A DNA stretch of 25,325 bases from Acanthaster planci (taxonomy: Eukaryota > Echinodermata > Asteroidea > Valvatida > Acanthasteridae). The notes beneath the pieces are model-generated. The model was not told the DNA's origin and made no database searches. It saw nothing but the letters and a program-made list of their open reading frames with translations. Position 1 is the stretch's first letter. Each line of letters opens with the position of its first letter. A program made the position numbers and the translations under genes. Below are positions 1 through 9,644 of this stretch, one piece after another. Location of the stretch: contig NW_019091361.1 in NCBI RefSeq assembly GCF_001949145.1, forward strand, positions 3,907,336-3,932,660. Reading direction: 5' to 3'.

Positions 1-483
1 GCTCATTCAAATAACAGACTCGATGGGTTGTTACTTCGGCCATGCCTGAATATCACTGGAGTAGTGTGATGTAAGTGTCAAAGCAAATGCAGTCGCACTT
101 GTACAAGAAATTTAAGCATGGAGGAAGTCATCAAATGCACTGAATATCATATTCTCAACCTGTAACATGATCTACATGTAATCCATTTCAGGCTTGAATA
201 GCCTTAAGATCTTATCTTCTCTATAGTGATTTTCATCCAAGACCGGGCCATTTTGACGAGGGTGAAAACATGTACATATAATGTATTCCAAAACCAAGCA
301 TAAGCCTTTTTTGCCCCAAAATGGACAACAATCCGTCCTCACAATGGTCAGCACATTCCTTCAATCTCAGAGCAATCCTCAGCAAGAGCCCCATCAATCA
401 ACCCTCCACAGCGTGATGTATCGCCAGGTGCTTCAATTCAGGAATGCCAAGGTGTTTTCCTGGGGTTTCTCACCTTCACTCAC
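1..483 (-). other. Start of semaphorin-like intron 5
   Basis: Intron sequence following the exon 5 donor gtgagt. I see no further exon before the left edge of the window. No repeat structure was recognised. Confidence 0.5.
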
Positions 484-576
484 GTAAATCCACGAGAAAT
501 TCTGGTTGGGTTCACTCGGGGCACCCTGCCTTGCACTAAAGTCCGGGTCTGCATCTGTGGGTTTTGTGTCGAAGTC
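484..576 (-). CDS. Semaphorin-like exon 5 (diverged segment)
   Basis: This 93-nt phase-0 exon has the acceptor ttttttgtcag|GAC and a strong donor TTTAC|gtgagt. It encodes 31 acidic residues ending SEPNQNFSWIY, in the place where semaphorins usually read (C/S)PYDP...TSVLV before DGELYSG. If the donor were not used, the frame would run on for 16 codons to a TGA. Splicing is more likely because the donor is close to consensus and a sema domain must continue. Confidence 0.6.
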
Positions 577-3500
577 CTGACAAAAAATAAAGGAAAAATA
601 TTAGTGGAATTTGAGCACTATCAAAGTCTAAGAAGATCGACTAGACCAGAATGACAACCACAGGGACAGCTCAGAAAGGCTAAAGGCATACAACTTCTTA
701 AATTTGGGCACCACATGCGACTTGGTAAAGTGTGAACAACGAGAGAAAAAGAGACCAAAAATGAGAAGACAACACCAAAACACAAGACAAGTGCTGAACC
801 ACCAAAACCACAACATAAGACATCCAACAAGGGGCTTCTGAACTGATCCAAACCATCACCAATGCAAGCTATTCGCCTTGGATGTTGATTGGTGCTGGTA
901 GCATATGGAATGCAACCATGCAACAAGCGACTAAAACGAAAATGGATAAGGTGTCCAGCGAACCCCGGATTGCACGGAAGTGCAATATGTTCCCAGCATT
1001 TCCTGTACAAACATGAATGAGTATATGCACGTGTACAAGTACATACATGTGTACATGGTGTCTCCACACATTGCACAATGTACATGTACACGTATGTACC
1101 AATACCTGTGAAAAGCATGTGGTGAGAATTCACTGAGGATCACTGCAAATGTGGAACATCCTACATGACGGTACGCACGACTATGCAAAATTCTCAATAC
1201 ATCTGTGTCTGTACAAGTATGTTCAGATTAACATCATGCATGGCAATTATCCAGTAGCCACTTGGCCAAGGCTGTGATCCAATTCAATGCTTACTGTCGT
1301 CGCTCAACGCACACTGAAAGGCAAGTATGGAAACTACTGTTCTTACAAGCTTGCATGGTTGCACCTATACCCGGACTGGTGCCCGTCAGGTGACCAATCA
1401 TATAGTATTTCTTCGCCATTGTGGAAAATAGCCAGATCTTTAAGTGTTTTGCAAATCTTGAGAAACAACTTGATGGAAAATATGTCCTATTGGCCAAGCA
1501 GGTGCATAAATGTGTGGTAAATAACAAGCCAATGTGCACCACCCTGAGAACACTGACTTTATATCAATTTTCAATCTTTGAGTGGATACAAATGCTACAA
1601 TTGGAGGTGGAATCTACTTCAAAGACAAAAAATGGCATGATTTACTCAGAATCTGATCCAATCATGTATTCTGTAAAGCATGGGTCTCCCATTTGAACAT
1701 GCTGGCTAATTTTCTCTTTACGTGTTCGCACATGCATCTTTTGATCCTTTTGTTCAACCTGGGTCCACACAAACAGGATCCGCTTTTGGTAGGTGAAAAA
1801 GTACTGTACATGTACAGGTAGTTGGTAAATGTACTTTTCTTTGGAATTCTAAAATAACTTGTTGAATAAACTTAACAAAAAGAGTTTAGGAAAAATGCAT
1901 TGAAAACCAAGTCTCTCATAACTGGGGGTGGGAGGAGTTACTGAACTCCCAGCTTGTTGCAAACTCTTTCAAGTTTTCATGTACATACAGGTGCATCTGA
2001 ACTAAAATCGATGTTTGGCAAAAGATTTCCTAACCGCTCTGGACACTTGCAGCATTACAGTACATTGGACACTTCTGACAAGATGAATAGACCTACCGTT
2101 GTCTCTGCAAAGACGCACTTTGGGTACTGGGAATCGGTTCCACAGACAAACAGGCAAGTATCAGTCAGGGGCTGAATAATGCTCACGTAGTTGTAACACT
2201 GCCAAAAAAACCCAAAAAACACACAAGGTGGAGGAAACCTACTGTAAAACTTGAATTTATTGTAATAGCTTCCTGTTGTTTCCAAAAACTTGTCATCCAC
2301 TGTGGTAAATAAACCAGGGACTGGCTGAAATTACAACATACTGCGAGTCCATCCTTTAGTCCTTTCACAGAAGTCCAGTCACAAGTAATGGGGTGAACAA
2401 TGACATAGGAATATGCTTTTGTCACACATCATTTGAATAGCTTGTAAATTGGTTGGAGACTGGATGAGTTGTGACTTGCAGGGACTAACAGGGACGTGTG
2501 GTAGACTGGAGTAGAACATATATTAACTCCAAAAAGCCAGGGAGCCTAGAATCCTCTTGTAAACTTACTTTTTTTCCCAAATATTGTTGCCATGCTTTTT
2601 TTGTCAAACTAAGCCTTGGGGAGTACATGTACTTCAACTGATGTCCTGTGCTCAAGTGCCTCCTATTTGTGAAAACTGGACATAGCATTTAGGCAAAATG
2701 CCCATTCTTCCCAGGACTGGTCAGCCAAAACTGTGAACTTAATTCCCACTGACATGTGTTGAATACAAAGGAAAAACTAAGGCACATTTATGTAATGGAC
2801 CTACATGTACTGGTACATGGCATGGACATTCCTTTGTCATGTGGAAAGTGGAAAGTGAAAATGCTTGTTTTTCCTTACACTGCAAACATGCATTGCCAAA
2901 CATGGAATTCTCTTGATGGATTCCTTGACTATTCCTCTTCCTTTTGCTGCCAATAAGCCTAAACCCGAAAAACTTTAAAGACTGTTCTTCAGAGAGTGGG
3001 TAATAACCTGGCTTGGTCCACACAGGGTTCTTATACCGACATCTTTCGCTCATGGGTCCATACTTGGTACATGTATGTAAGGCCGGTACACGTACCATGT
3101 TGGAGTGTGTACTACTGTACATGTATGAAGATTCAACATTGATTCCAATTATGAGCCTAATAATCACATCACATGTAAATTGTGGAATGTTCCAAAGATT
3201 AACAGATACGTGTACATATAAAAGACAGATGAACGGCCTCACCTTGTTAGGGTCGCCTGAAGAACAGATGGTGCTTGTGGTAAAATTAAATATTCCAATC
3301 TGTAATTTTAAGATAAGATACATGTGTATTTCACTTCTCCAAAATGTTGTATTTATTAGAATAGACTTTCTCATTAGTACACAGATCACGGGCACTTCCC
3401 TAACCAACATTCATGCTGATTTCTGCAGGGTGAGGCACTCCCAATTATTTAAGAAGTGAATTAGTAATCGTAGAGTTCCTGGCAATCAAAACAAATGCCT

Positions 3501-5761
3501 AGGCAATGAAGGACTAAACTCAGGCACTTCACTCTTGGGGTAGGCGTGGAGGCAGGGTCCTAGGCCACTGTTGAAGCAGTTAATCAATGATGAAAATTGC
3601 CAGTATCTCCATAGGACTAACCTTCAAATACATGTAAATACACGAGCTAATAGTACTGGGTTGTATGTCCTTAGGTGTGAGGTCAAAATACAAACGCTTT
3701 TGAAAGCGTTTAACGCTTTGTAAACGGTAAGCCCTACGAACGGTCAACATCGAACAGACGAACGCTTCAGCGAGGCTGGCCGAACCGTTGCGGTCGAGTA
3801 CACCTTGCACTCTGCAGCTTCCAGTAAACAATGGACAGCTCATCGCATTACGGCATCATAGACTTCTGTGGTCTGGTGATTAGTCATAACAATAGCTCTC
3901 TGAATAGGATCTTTTGTTCACAACTATGGCTGTGCAGCCACAAACTCCATTGTTGTCAGGGTTGCTCGTGAAGCTAGACAGTCCAGGACAGACGGTTCAT
4001 TTCAAACTGTTGAACTGTCCAACACCAAAAGACGGAGGGAATGAAGGGAAATTAACACCAACCGTTCAACTGTTTCTAAACCGTCTGTATTTTGACCTCA
4101 CGCCTTAGTGTAACTGCTGTAAACTTGGTGTGCTTGCAAAAATTATTTTGAAAAACCTGACTTTTAAAAATAAAAAATAGCCCCTTGTAGTCAAAGCTCT
4201 GTGAACTATAACACTGCGACTTCGCAACTAACATCTACAGTCTGTGATGTAAATGTGCTCCTTACATTATTAAGATTGGATGCTTGGACTACATGAAGTG
4301 CATCTCGGCCACCGATGTACAGCTGCGACAAATCCTTGTTGAAGACAAGGGTGCGGTAGTTCCCTGGTTTGTTCTGTGAACCTTCCAACATCTGAGCATC
4401 TGATAAGCCTGCAAAGCAATGAATTCGGGAATGAACGAAAGCAGGGAAGCATTATTTGTGTCTCTGATGGCCCATTAAACTGACCCTTAACACTGCATTT
4501 CCAACGAGTGAAAACCACGTAAAATACACTGTAACTGGCACCTTGCTAATCAAATGCAAATGTTACAATATAAAGGAATGATGAGAACAATGAAAATCAT
4601 GCCGTCTTCAACAATAAATTCACGCTGCTATCGTTGCTGACGTACTGTACATGTACACATACTCAATACTCATGTACTGTACATGTATTCAATACTCACG
4701 TACACTGTACATTGTACGTGTACTTAACTTCACAAAACCTGACGAAAATACTATTTTACTTGCACTGTGAATGCAATTGTATGCTAGATTTTTGTTGATG
4801 GATTCCTTGAGTGTTTCTCTTTTATTTCAGATACCCCACACGCTAAAATGCCTCTAAAACAGTTTCCAGAAAGCTATAACCTTGTGTGGAACTGGATTGG
4901 TCCACACAGGGTCTGCACAACCTGCATGATGTGGACCTCTTTCGTTCTCCACTCCTTGCGCTAGGCAGGGTTTATCACAGATGTGAAAAATCTCCGTAAC
5001 AGACCGTTACAATTTTTAATTGGTGAAAACACAAAGTTCCCTGCTTTTCCCCTTGTTATAAAGGAAATGAACCCTCTTTGTACATTCAACCTAAAATTAA
5101 CCGGCACGCCTTATAAATTTGTGTCTGTAACACTCAAAACTTGAGGTGAACCAACAAGGAATTATGCTAGTTGGAAGGGATGACCTCTCAATAAAATGAG
5201 TCAGTTCAGTATTCCAACAGCGCATGCTCAGTACATGTACAAGGCTATTTGCGAACAGCTACATGGACGTGCACACACGATAGTCTGTCCTATCAGCGCA
5301 TACGCTGACTCACGTGCATGCTTGGTTCCCGAATGAGCCTGGCTTGTTGAAGTACCAAACTGGCCTATTAGAGTTTGGCACTTGGCATTTCTCAGTTGGG
5401 GCTACATACATGTACATGTATACACGTACCTAACACTTGCAATTCAGCTTCATATATCTGGGTTCTTTCAAATAATGCAACCTCCATTAGTATTGAAGGA
5501 GCTTGTTTTACCAAGAGTAGTTTTGGTCTGCAGCTCGGATTCTATCCAAAGGGGTTAATTAATGCAAAATTTAGGAAGACATGCATGCGTTTCAGTTTAG
5601 TCATAAAAACAGCTGCAGTTTAACTTATGAGTTATACCTTTAAATGTAACTCTGGCGGAGTATTCAACACTTGGATATCTGGGTAATCTGTTCTGTGCTG
5701 CACAGGCAAAGAGTGTTGCCAGGAGAAACCAACCAATGATCTGGATGCCGACCGACAGCAT
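484..5761 (-). CDS. Semaphorin-like protein, 5' part (five exons; 3' end outside window)
   Basis: Predicted join on the minus strand: 5761-5638, 4408-4266, 3299-3243, 2198-2097 and 576-484, giving 173 residues. Every junction has GT/AG ends, and the phases agree (1, 0, 0, 0). Residues 1-21 form a signal peptide (hydrophobic core IIGWFLLATLFACAA). The first sema-domain strands follow, with the hallmark YRTLVFNKDLSQLYIGGRDA at about residues 61-80. Cysteines 101 and 109, and 127 and 136 (FVCGTDSQYPKC), match the first two conserved disulfide pairs of sema domains. Semaphorins are secreted or membrane ligands that bind plexins in axon guidance and cell migration; the N-terminal layout most resembles class 3/4 proteins. 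The class cannot be decided because the rest of the sema domain, the PSI domain and the C-terminus lie beyond position 1. The start was chosen because the ATG has A at -3 and opens directly into the signal peptide. A plexin is the alternative but is less likely. Confidence 0.82.
577..2096 (-). other. Semaphorin-like intron 4
   Basis: About 1.5 kb with TACATGTAC-type words (for example near 1078 and 1806). No exon or named repeat was recognised. Open frames on both strands lack family motifs. Confidence 0.5.
2097..2198 (-). CDS. Semaphorin-like exon 4 (CYNYV...CGT motif)
   Basis: This 102-nt phase-0 exon has the acceptor ttttttggcag|TGT and the donor ACAACG|gtaggt. Its 34 residues contain CYNYVSIIQ and LFVCGTDSQYPKC. 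These match the sema-domain pattern C-x-N-Y-[IV]-x-[VI]-[LI] followed by L-[FY]-x-C-G-T-x(3)-[FY]-x-P-x-C. It holds three of the four conserved cysteines listed for this gene, and an extra Cys at residue 123. Confidence 0.88.
2912..3051. repeat. Dispersed repeat family R1, copy A
   Basis: Starts ttgatggattccttga and contains ggtccacacagggt about 100 bp later, then a CTTTCG-T/C word. A second copy with the same order and almost the same spacing begins at 4795. Both copies sit in semaphorin-like introns, in the same orientation. The family is not recognised. Confidence 0.55.
3243..3299 (-). CDS. Semaphorin-like exon 3 (short, carries first conserved cysteine)
   Basis: This 57-nt phase-0 exon encodes 19 residues, IGIFNFTTSTICSSGDPNK. 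The acceptor is aaaattacag and the donor AACAAG|gtgagg. The cysteine falls where semaphorins have the C-x-x-KGK element, and it would pair with the first residue of the next exon. The usual Ile-x-Trp is replaced by Ile-Phe-x-Phe. It is short, so support comes mainly from phase, splice sites and position. Confidence 0.72.
3671..4107. mobile_element. PIF/Harbinger-like non-autonomous element (MITE)
   Basis: The element is 3674-4104 (431 bp), flanked by direct TTA target-site duplications (3671-3673 and 4105-4107). Its inverted ends read GGTGTGAGGTCAAAATAC on the left and GGCGTGAGGTCAAAATAC on the right complement. Weaker similarity continues for about 45 bp. A TWA 3-bp duplication and GG-starting termini are typical of PIF/Harbinger. 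No transposase frame is present. It lies in semaphorin-like intron 2, between exons 2 and 3. Confidence 0.78.
4266..4408 (-). CDS. Semaphorin-like exon 2 (first sema-domain strands)
   Basis: The acceptor is ttgctttgcag|GCTTATC and the donor AATAAT|gtaagg. The exon adds two bases that complete a glycine codon, then 47 codons. It carries the best family signature in the gene, NYRTLVFNKDLSQLYIGGRD followed by ALHVVQASNLNN. Vertebrate class 4 semaphorins, as I recall them, also have an exon boundary just after this point. Confidence 0.88.
4795..4953. repeat. Dispersed repeat family R1, copy B
   Basis: Second copy of the repeat at 2912. It shares ttgatggattccttga and tggtccacacagggt at matched spacing, with diverged sequence between and small indels downstream. 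It lies in semaphorin-like intron 1. Confidence 0.55.
5208..5356. mobile_element. Small inverted-repeat element family R2, copy A
   Basis: Starts AGTATTCCAACAGCGCATGC and ends GTTGAAGTACC, so the termini are imperfect inverted repeats. The interior shares AGCTACATG, CACGATAG-T/G-CTGTCCT and CATACGCT with the copy at 13708. Similarity continues a little past the right terminus (accaaactggc). It is about 149 bp and non-coding. Confidence 0.6.
5638..5761 (-). CDS. Semaphorin-like exon 1 (start codon and signal peptide)
   Basis: This exon encodes 41 codons plus one base, from the ATG at 5761-5759 to the donor AAAG|gtataact. The context accATGc has A at -3. Residues 1-21 are a typical secretory signal, and the mature start is probably near AQNRLPRYP. 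Upstream on the minus strand, an AG at the end of ctgcag (near 5809) could be an acceptor if there is a separate 5'UTR exon. Confidence 0.8.
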
Positions 5762-6430
5762 GGTCACACAGGCTCTGTCTGCTTTATTTGATTACGCAGT
5801 ACGTGGTCCTGCAGTATGTACTAGATGTGGCTTCTGTTCAGACTTCAGCGATCAAAATTCTGAAAGAAATTTCAGAGGTCCGATATTTAAAAACTGCAGA
5901 ATTCATCTTTGAATCCGTCAGGAAATTAATTCTGCTCAAGAGTGTCAAGAAGGGGAGGCTGCCCCCTGAAAAAAAGAAAAAGTAAAGTGAAATGTAAACA
6001 AATTAAAGGAGATGAAACTCATCACTCTGCTAAAAAATACCTCAAAACTGACCCTTTCCAATACCTGATAAACCCTCTTCCCCCTCCCCCGGAGATCACC
6101 CCTAAGAAAAAAACCCTGGCAATGCCCACCGATCTCTCCTCTCATGTACGGTATGTGTACATGTGCCGTATGCGATCATCAGGCCTGACTCCAGCATACA
6201 TGTACATGTATATAACGATGTGCATGTGTATATTGTTCGTGAACAATTTGAAAAAAAGAAGTTGATTTTTGTCTTCACAAAATACTTACAGGTAATTCTT
6301 AACATTTTTACATGCTTTTTAATATCAATTGCTGTTTGTATTTAATCTACAATTTCTCCATTTTCTGTGATGTCAACAAGGATTTTTAAAAATTTTCTAT
6401 TTGGGTTAAACTTGTAACTACAGAGCTAGT

Positions 6431-6506
6431 AAATATTCAAATATTCAATAAAATGGAATGCTAGATACAGTGTAAATACTGAATTATTTGAACTGACTCA
6501 GCCCTA
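6431..6506. mobile_element. Solo right end of the hAT-like element family
   Basis: Carries AATATTCAAATATTCAAT and ends GACTCAGCCCTA, preceded by GAATTATTTGAACT. This matches the right end of the element at 9143-9561 almost base for base. No matching left terminus was seen upstream, so this is probably a truncated copy. Confidence 0.6.
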
Positions 6507-6907
6507 AGTACATGTAGGCAGCTACTGCACGATATAACCAGCAACCTTTCCGAAAAATTCACCAAAAAGAAAATTCCAGTTTCCGCACACATGCACCATA
6601 TGCATGCACACTGTATACATTAGTGTTTGTACATGTAGCTCAATGATTCACAAAGTCTGCACTCATTATGCACACAAGCCTTTACACTGCTGCACAGCAA
6701 CTCTAGCTGGAAACATGAGTGTGCCAGACATTCCAGAGCTGGTAGAATTTCCTTTTGGACAAACCCATCTTATCCATACAAGCATGACAAGGCAAAATAC
6801 ACACCGATGTATGCACATGTACACTGTATGTGTAGCCCAGTGTGTGCACGTTACTGTGCTTGCACTGTTGGGTCATTCTGTAAAAAAACGGGTCCAATTA
6901 AACGTGC

Positions 6908-7083
6908 CAAAAGTGTGACATTTCAGTGTCCCTGTTACACTTGACCTGAGCATGACCTGAGCAATTGGACACGGAAATTATGCCTGAAATAGACTTCAAA
7001 CTGTTTTATTTGTTTGACGGGTACATGTATGTACATGTACGTATAAAGGGCATTACCACTCTTGGAAATTAAGGAATGTGTTC
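6908..7083 (-). repeat. Dispersed repeat family R3, copy A (minus orientation)
   Basis: Read on the minus strand it starts GAACACATTCCTTAATTTCC, passes AAACAAATAAAACAGTTTGA and ends AAATGTCACACTTTTG. The same landmarks occur in the same order on the plus strand at 7485-7649. The two copies form a head-to-head inverted pair about 400 bp apart. It contains a cluster of TACATGTA words. The family is not identified. Confidence 0.6.
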
Positions 7084-7409
7084 TAAAGTTACAAAATCAT
7101 ACTAAGACGTACATGTATGTACATGTGTACCAATGTCATTATGCGAAATATCCTGCAAGAAAAATGCTCGCCAATGATGAGCATGTATAGCAGAGTGCAG
7201 TAAATTAGGACCATCCGACGAGGCACCACTAACATTGCCTAGCAACCGCTGGTTCCAGACAGATTACACACATGCACAATGTACAACTACACAGATATGG
7301 CAGCATAATGAGTCAATTCCAGGAACTGTGCGCAGCTGTGCCATGTGTCTTTTTGATCGATTTTCCAACAAAATTTTTTTATTTTGATGAACTAGGTACA
7401 TGTATGTGG

Positions 7410-7675
7410 GTATAATTCCAGAAATTAGGGGGCCATTTTTTCCGAGTCCCTGTCACATCTGACATACATGTATGATTATGTTCTGAACACATTTTCTAAT
7501 TTCCAGGAGTGATGAATTAATGCAAATTGCCTGTTAAACAAAAACATTGTATTAACAGTTTGAAATGAATTCCAGTGATACTTCCATGTCAAATATGGTA
7601 ACAAAAGTCAGATGTACACGTACCAGTTAACAAAAATGTCACACTTTTGTACCCCTAATTTCTGGAACTACTGTT
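7410..7675 (+). repeat. Dispersed repeat family R3, copy B with inverted ends
   Basis: The core at 7485-7649 matches copy A in opposite orientation. The wider unit is bounded by ttccagaaattagggg on the left and cccctaatttctggaa on the right, a 16-bp perfect inverted repeat. That suggests the whole segment is one non-autonomous DNA transposon. No coding capacity or clear target duplication was found. Confidence 0.55.
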
Positions 7676-7750
7676 ACCCATGTACACGTACATACATGTA
7701 TGTATTACTATTATATAACCCAATTTGGACTCTAGATGAAATTCGTGTAG

Positions 7751-7975
7751 TTAATGTTGCTCTAGCGATTTGTGGGCGACTGATTTTCTTACACTGGGTG
7801 ACATATATTGTGATATGGACCATTTTCCCCCTTTCAGAATTTTACAGAGTTTTGTGGCTTGTGATTCTGCTAATGAAGTGTCGACACCATTCTCTAAGGA
7901 TCTATCATAGAAGCTCAAGACCAGATGACAGGCCAAAAGAATAACCAGACAAAACATGAAGGACATGACAGACAT
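7751..7975 (-). CDS. Candidate small secreted peptide ORF (unproven)
   Basis: A 74-residue frame begins MSVMSFMFCLVILLACHLVL, a hydrophobic stretch that would pass as a signal peptide. About 50 mostly polar residues follow, with one cysteine and no dibasic processing site obvious enough to call a neuropeptide precursor. It resembles no family I recognise. No splice sites or conserved motif support it, and the surrounding DNA is repeat-rich, so it may be a chance frame. Confidence 0.15.
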   Translation of the reverse strand: MSVMSFMFCLVILLACHLVLSFYDRSLENGVDTSLAESQATKLCKILKGGKWSISQYMSPSVRKSVAHKSLEQH

Positions 7976-8934
7976 TACTGTATCTTTCCCTCAAATGACA
8001 GCAGACTGGCATTTTGGTAATACCTGTCTTGAATGTTGTATTTTCACGTGACAGGGCAACAAAAACTCTTGCTATACCACGGTCATACCTGTAGATAGTG
8101 GATTTTTATTGGTTTCGAATTGATCATGTGACATGCTACAAGAGCACATGTGCACATACACTGTATATATGTATCATTCATGTGTCGAGCGCACTGGTGA
8201 TGTTACCAGGCTGCAAAAAGTGATGGATAACGGTGATCTTTCCCACAGTTGATGTGTCAAATCTACTGCATTGTAATTGTGTACTCTTGGGTACGAAGGT
8301 GGATAGTCGCAGTGTGGTACTATACATGTACGCGCGCATTACACGCCCATTAATTACAGGTAGGAGATGTGCACTGTGTGGTGGACATTAAAACACTGTC
8401 TGTTCACATGTGCCACTCTCTTTACTCTGACCTTGTCAGAGACCTGCAGGTTATTAAACTTCACTTCATGCTCCCAGCTATGCTAGAGGAACACGATTAT
8501 GGTCTGATCACTTTTTCTGCTGCGCTCGCCATTGCTGTTTACATTTGTGTCTACAGATAAAATGCTCATTGGTTCTGACTCTTCTTGTCTACTCTTCAAA
8601 CTTGTTTATACTTTTCAACGGAATGTGGTGTAATTTGTCTTGAAATTCAACCAGTCAACAAAACCCCCCAGTGCTCAATATGAATCGCAGATTTCTCTAG
8701 TGAACAAGTTTGTTATAATCCTAGATTTCTCCCCGCCTTCAAAGAAAAATAGGTCAACAAAGAACATCACAATCAATAACTTTCTTTGAAATTTAATATC
8801 TAATTTGCTGTTCAAGTGTTTCAATTTGTTTAAGTGTTTTAATTTATCTTGCATTAAAATATACATGTACATGTATATGCATCTTACACATGTAGAAGAC
8901 CGTTCCAGAGAAATCAATGACTTTGGTATAACAA

Positions 8935-9107
8935 ACAATTGGAGGCTTTGAGATGCACGGTGGCGGCAGACAAACCGGTCCTTTTTCGCAGTTGTGCATG
9001 TGCTCAGATCTATAACGGGCATGCCTAGAAATGCACGTGCATGCCCACATCAACCAAAAAGGACCGTTGTGTCTGCCATCACCAAGCCTCTCAAAGTCTC
9101 CCATTGT
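8935..9107. mobile_element. Foldback MITE with about 65-bp inverted arms
   Basis: The left terminus ACAATTGGAGGCTTTGAG and the complement of the right terminus ACAATGGGAGACTTTGAG match. The arms continue with GGCAGACA and CGGTCCTTTTT in the same order. The middle is rich in GCATGC and GCACGTGC words. No coding frame and no clear target-site duplication were found. It sits 35 bp before the hAT-like element. Confidence 0.68.
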
Positions 9108-9134
9108 AATTTGTTGCCTGCAGTGATGGGCACC

Positions 9135-9569
9135 ATGGGTTTTAGGGCTATACCAAATATCCAGATATTCAATAGAGTATTGAATATTCAAATGCAAAAT
9201 TCATGAAGACAAAGGGAGAATTTTCTTTTGTTTTAAATGAGAAAAATTACACTGTGGAGGCTTTTTTAAAGCAGATTCAAATGAAAAGCGACAGAAATCT
9301 TACGATTCAAAAAGTAAACTATTCATTAAAAAATTTTAATAGACAAGAAGTTTCTTGCTACATGTAAATCATGGCTGGAGATACTCCTAGATGTGAGAAG
9401 CTATTAGGGTGATTATAATGTACAATTGTTTGCTTTATTGCAACTGATTTTGTATATGTTCGTTGACAATCTGCCCGTCAGAATGACCAAATATTCGGAT
9501 ATTCAATCAAATTGAAGGTCAAATATTCAAATAGTGAATTATTTGAATTGACTCAGCCCTAATGGGGTT
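9135..9569. mobile_element. hAT-like non-autonomous element
   Basis: The element spans 9143-9561 (419 bp), with termini TAGGGCT and AGCCCTA. It is flanked by atgggttt (9135-9142) and atggggtt (9562-9569), an 8-bp duplication with one mismatch. Sub-terminal arms are AT-rich with repeated AATATTC/GAATATT words. An 8-bp duplication and a short YAGGG-type terminus fit the hAT superfamily. No transposase is present. A related right end occurs at 6431-6506. Confidence 0.68.
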
Positions 9570-9644
9570 TGTACACCCTCAGGGGCAAATGGCAATCTCA
9601 GCTTTGCATCGAGTGCCATTTGCTCCCTCGGGTGTACGAAAAAC
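9567..9644. repeat. Hairpin-forming inverted repeat
   Basis: The left arm GTTTGTACACCCTCAGGGGC (9567-9594, continuing AAATGGCA) is nearly complementary to 9614-9644, with a 19-base loop. A few mismatches and an indel are present. It begins inside the right target duplication of the hAT-like element, so it may be a nested or neighbouring element. Confidence 0.6.

Noticed and set aside
3013-3459. A 148-residue plus-strand frame and a 223-residue minus-strand frame around 2739-3459
   Set aside because: The minus frame is a readthrough that contains the real 57-nt semaphorin-like exon 3 plus intron sequence. The plus frame is its antisense and lacks motifs.
4266-4391. Reading semaphorin-like exon 2 on past AATAAT into the following codons
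   Set aside because: A strong donor gtaagg lies at that point, the family boundary fits, and the continued frame soon stops without sema-domain similarity.
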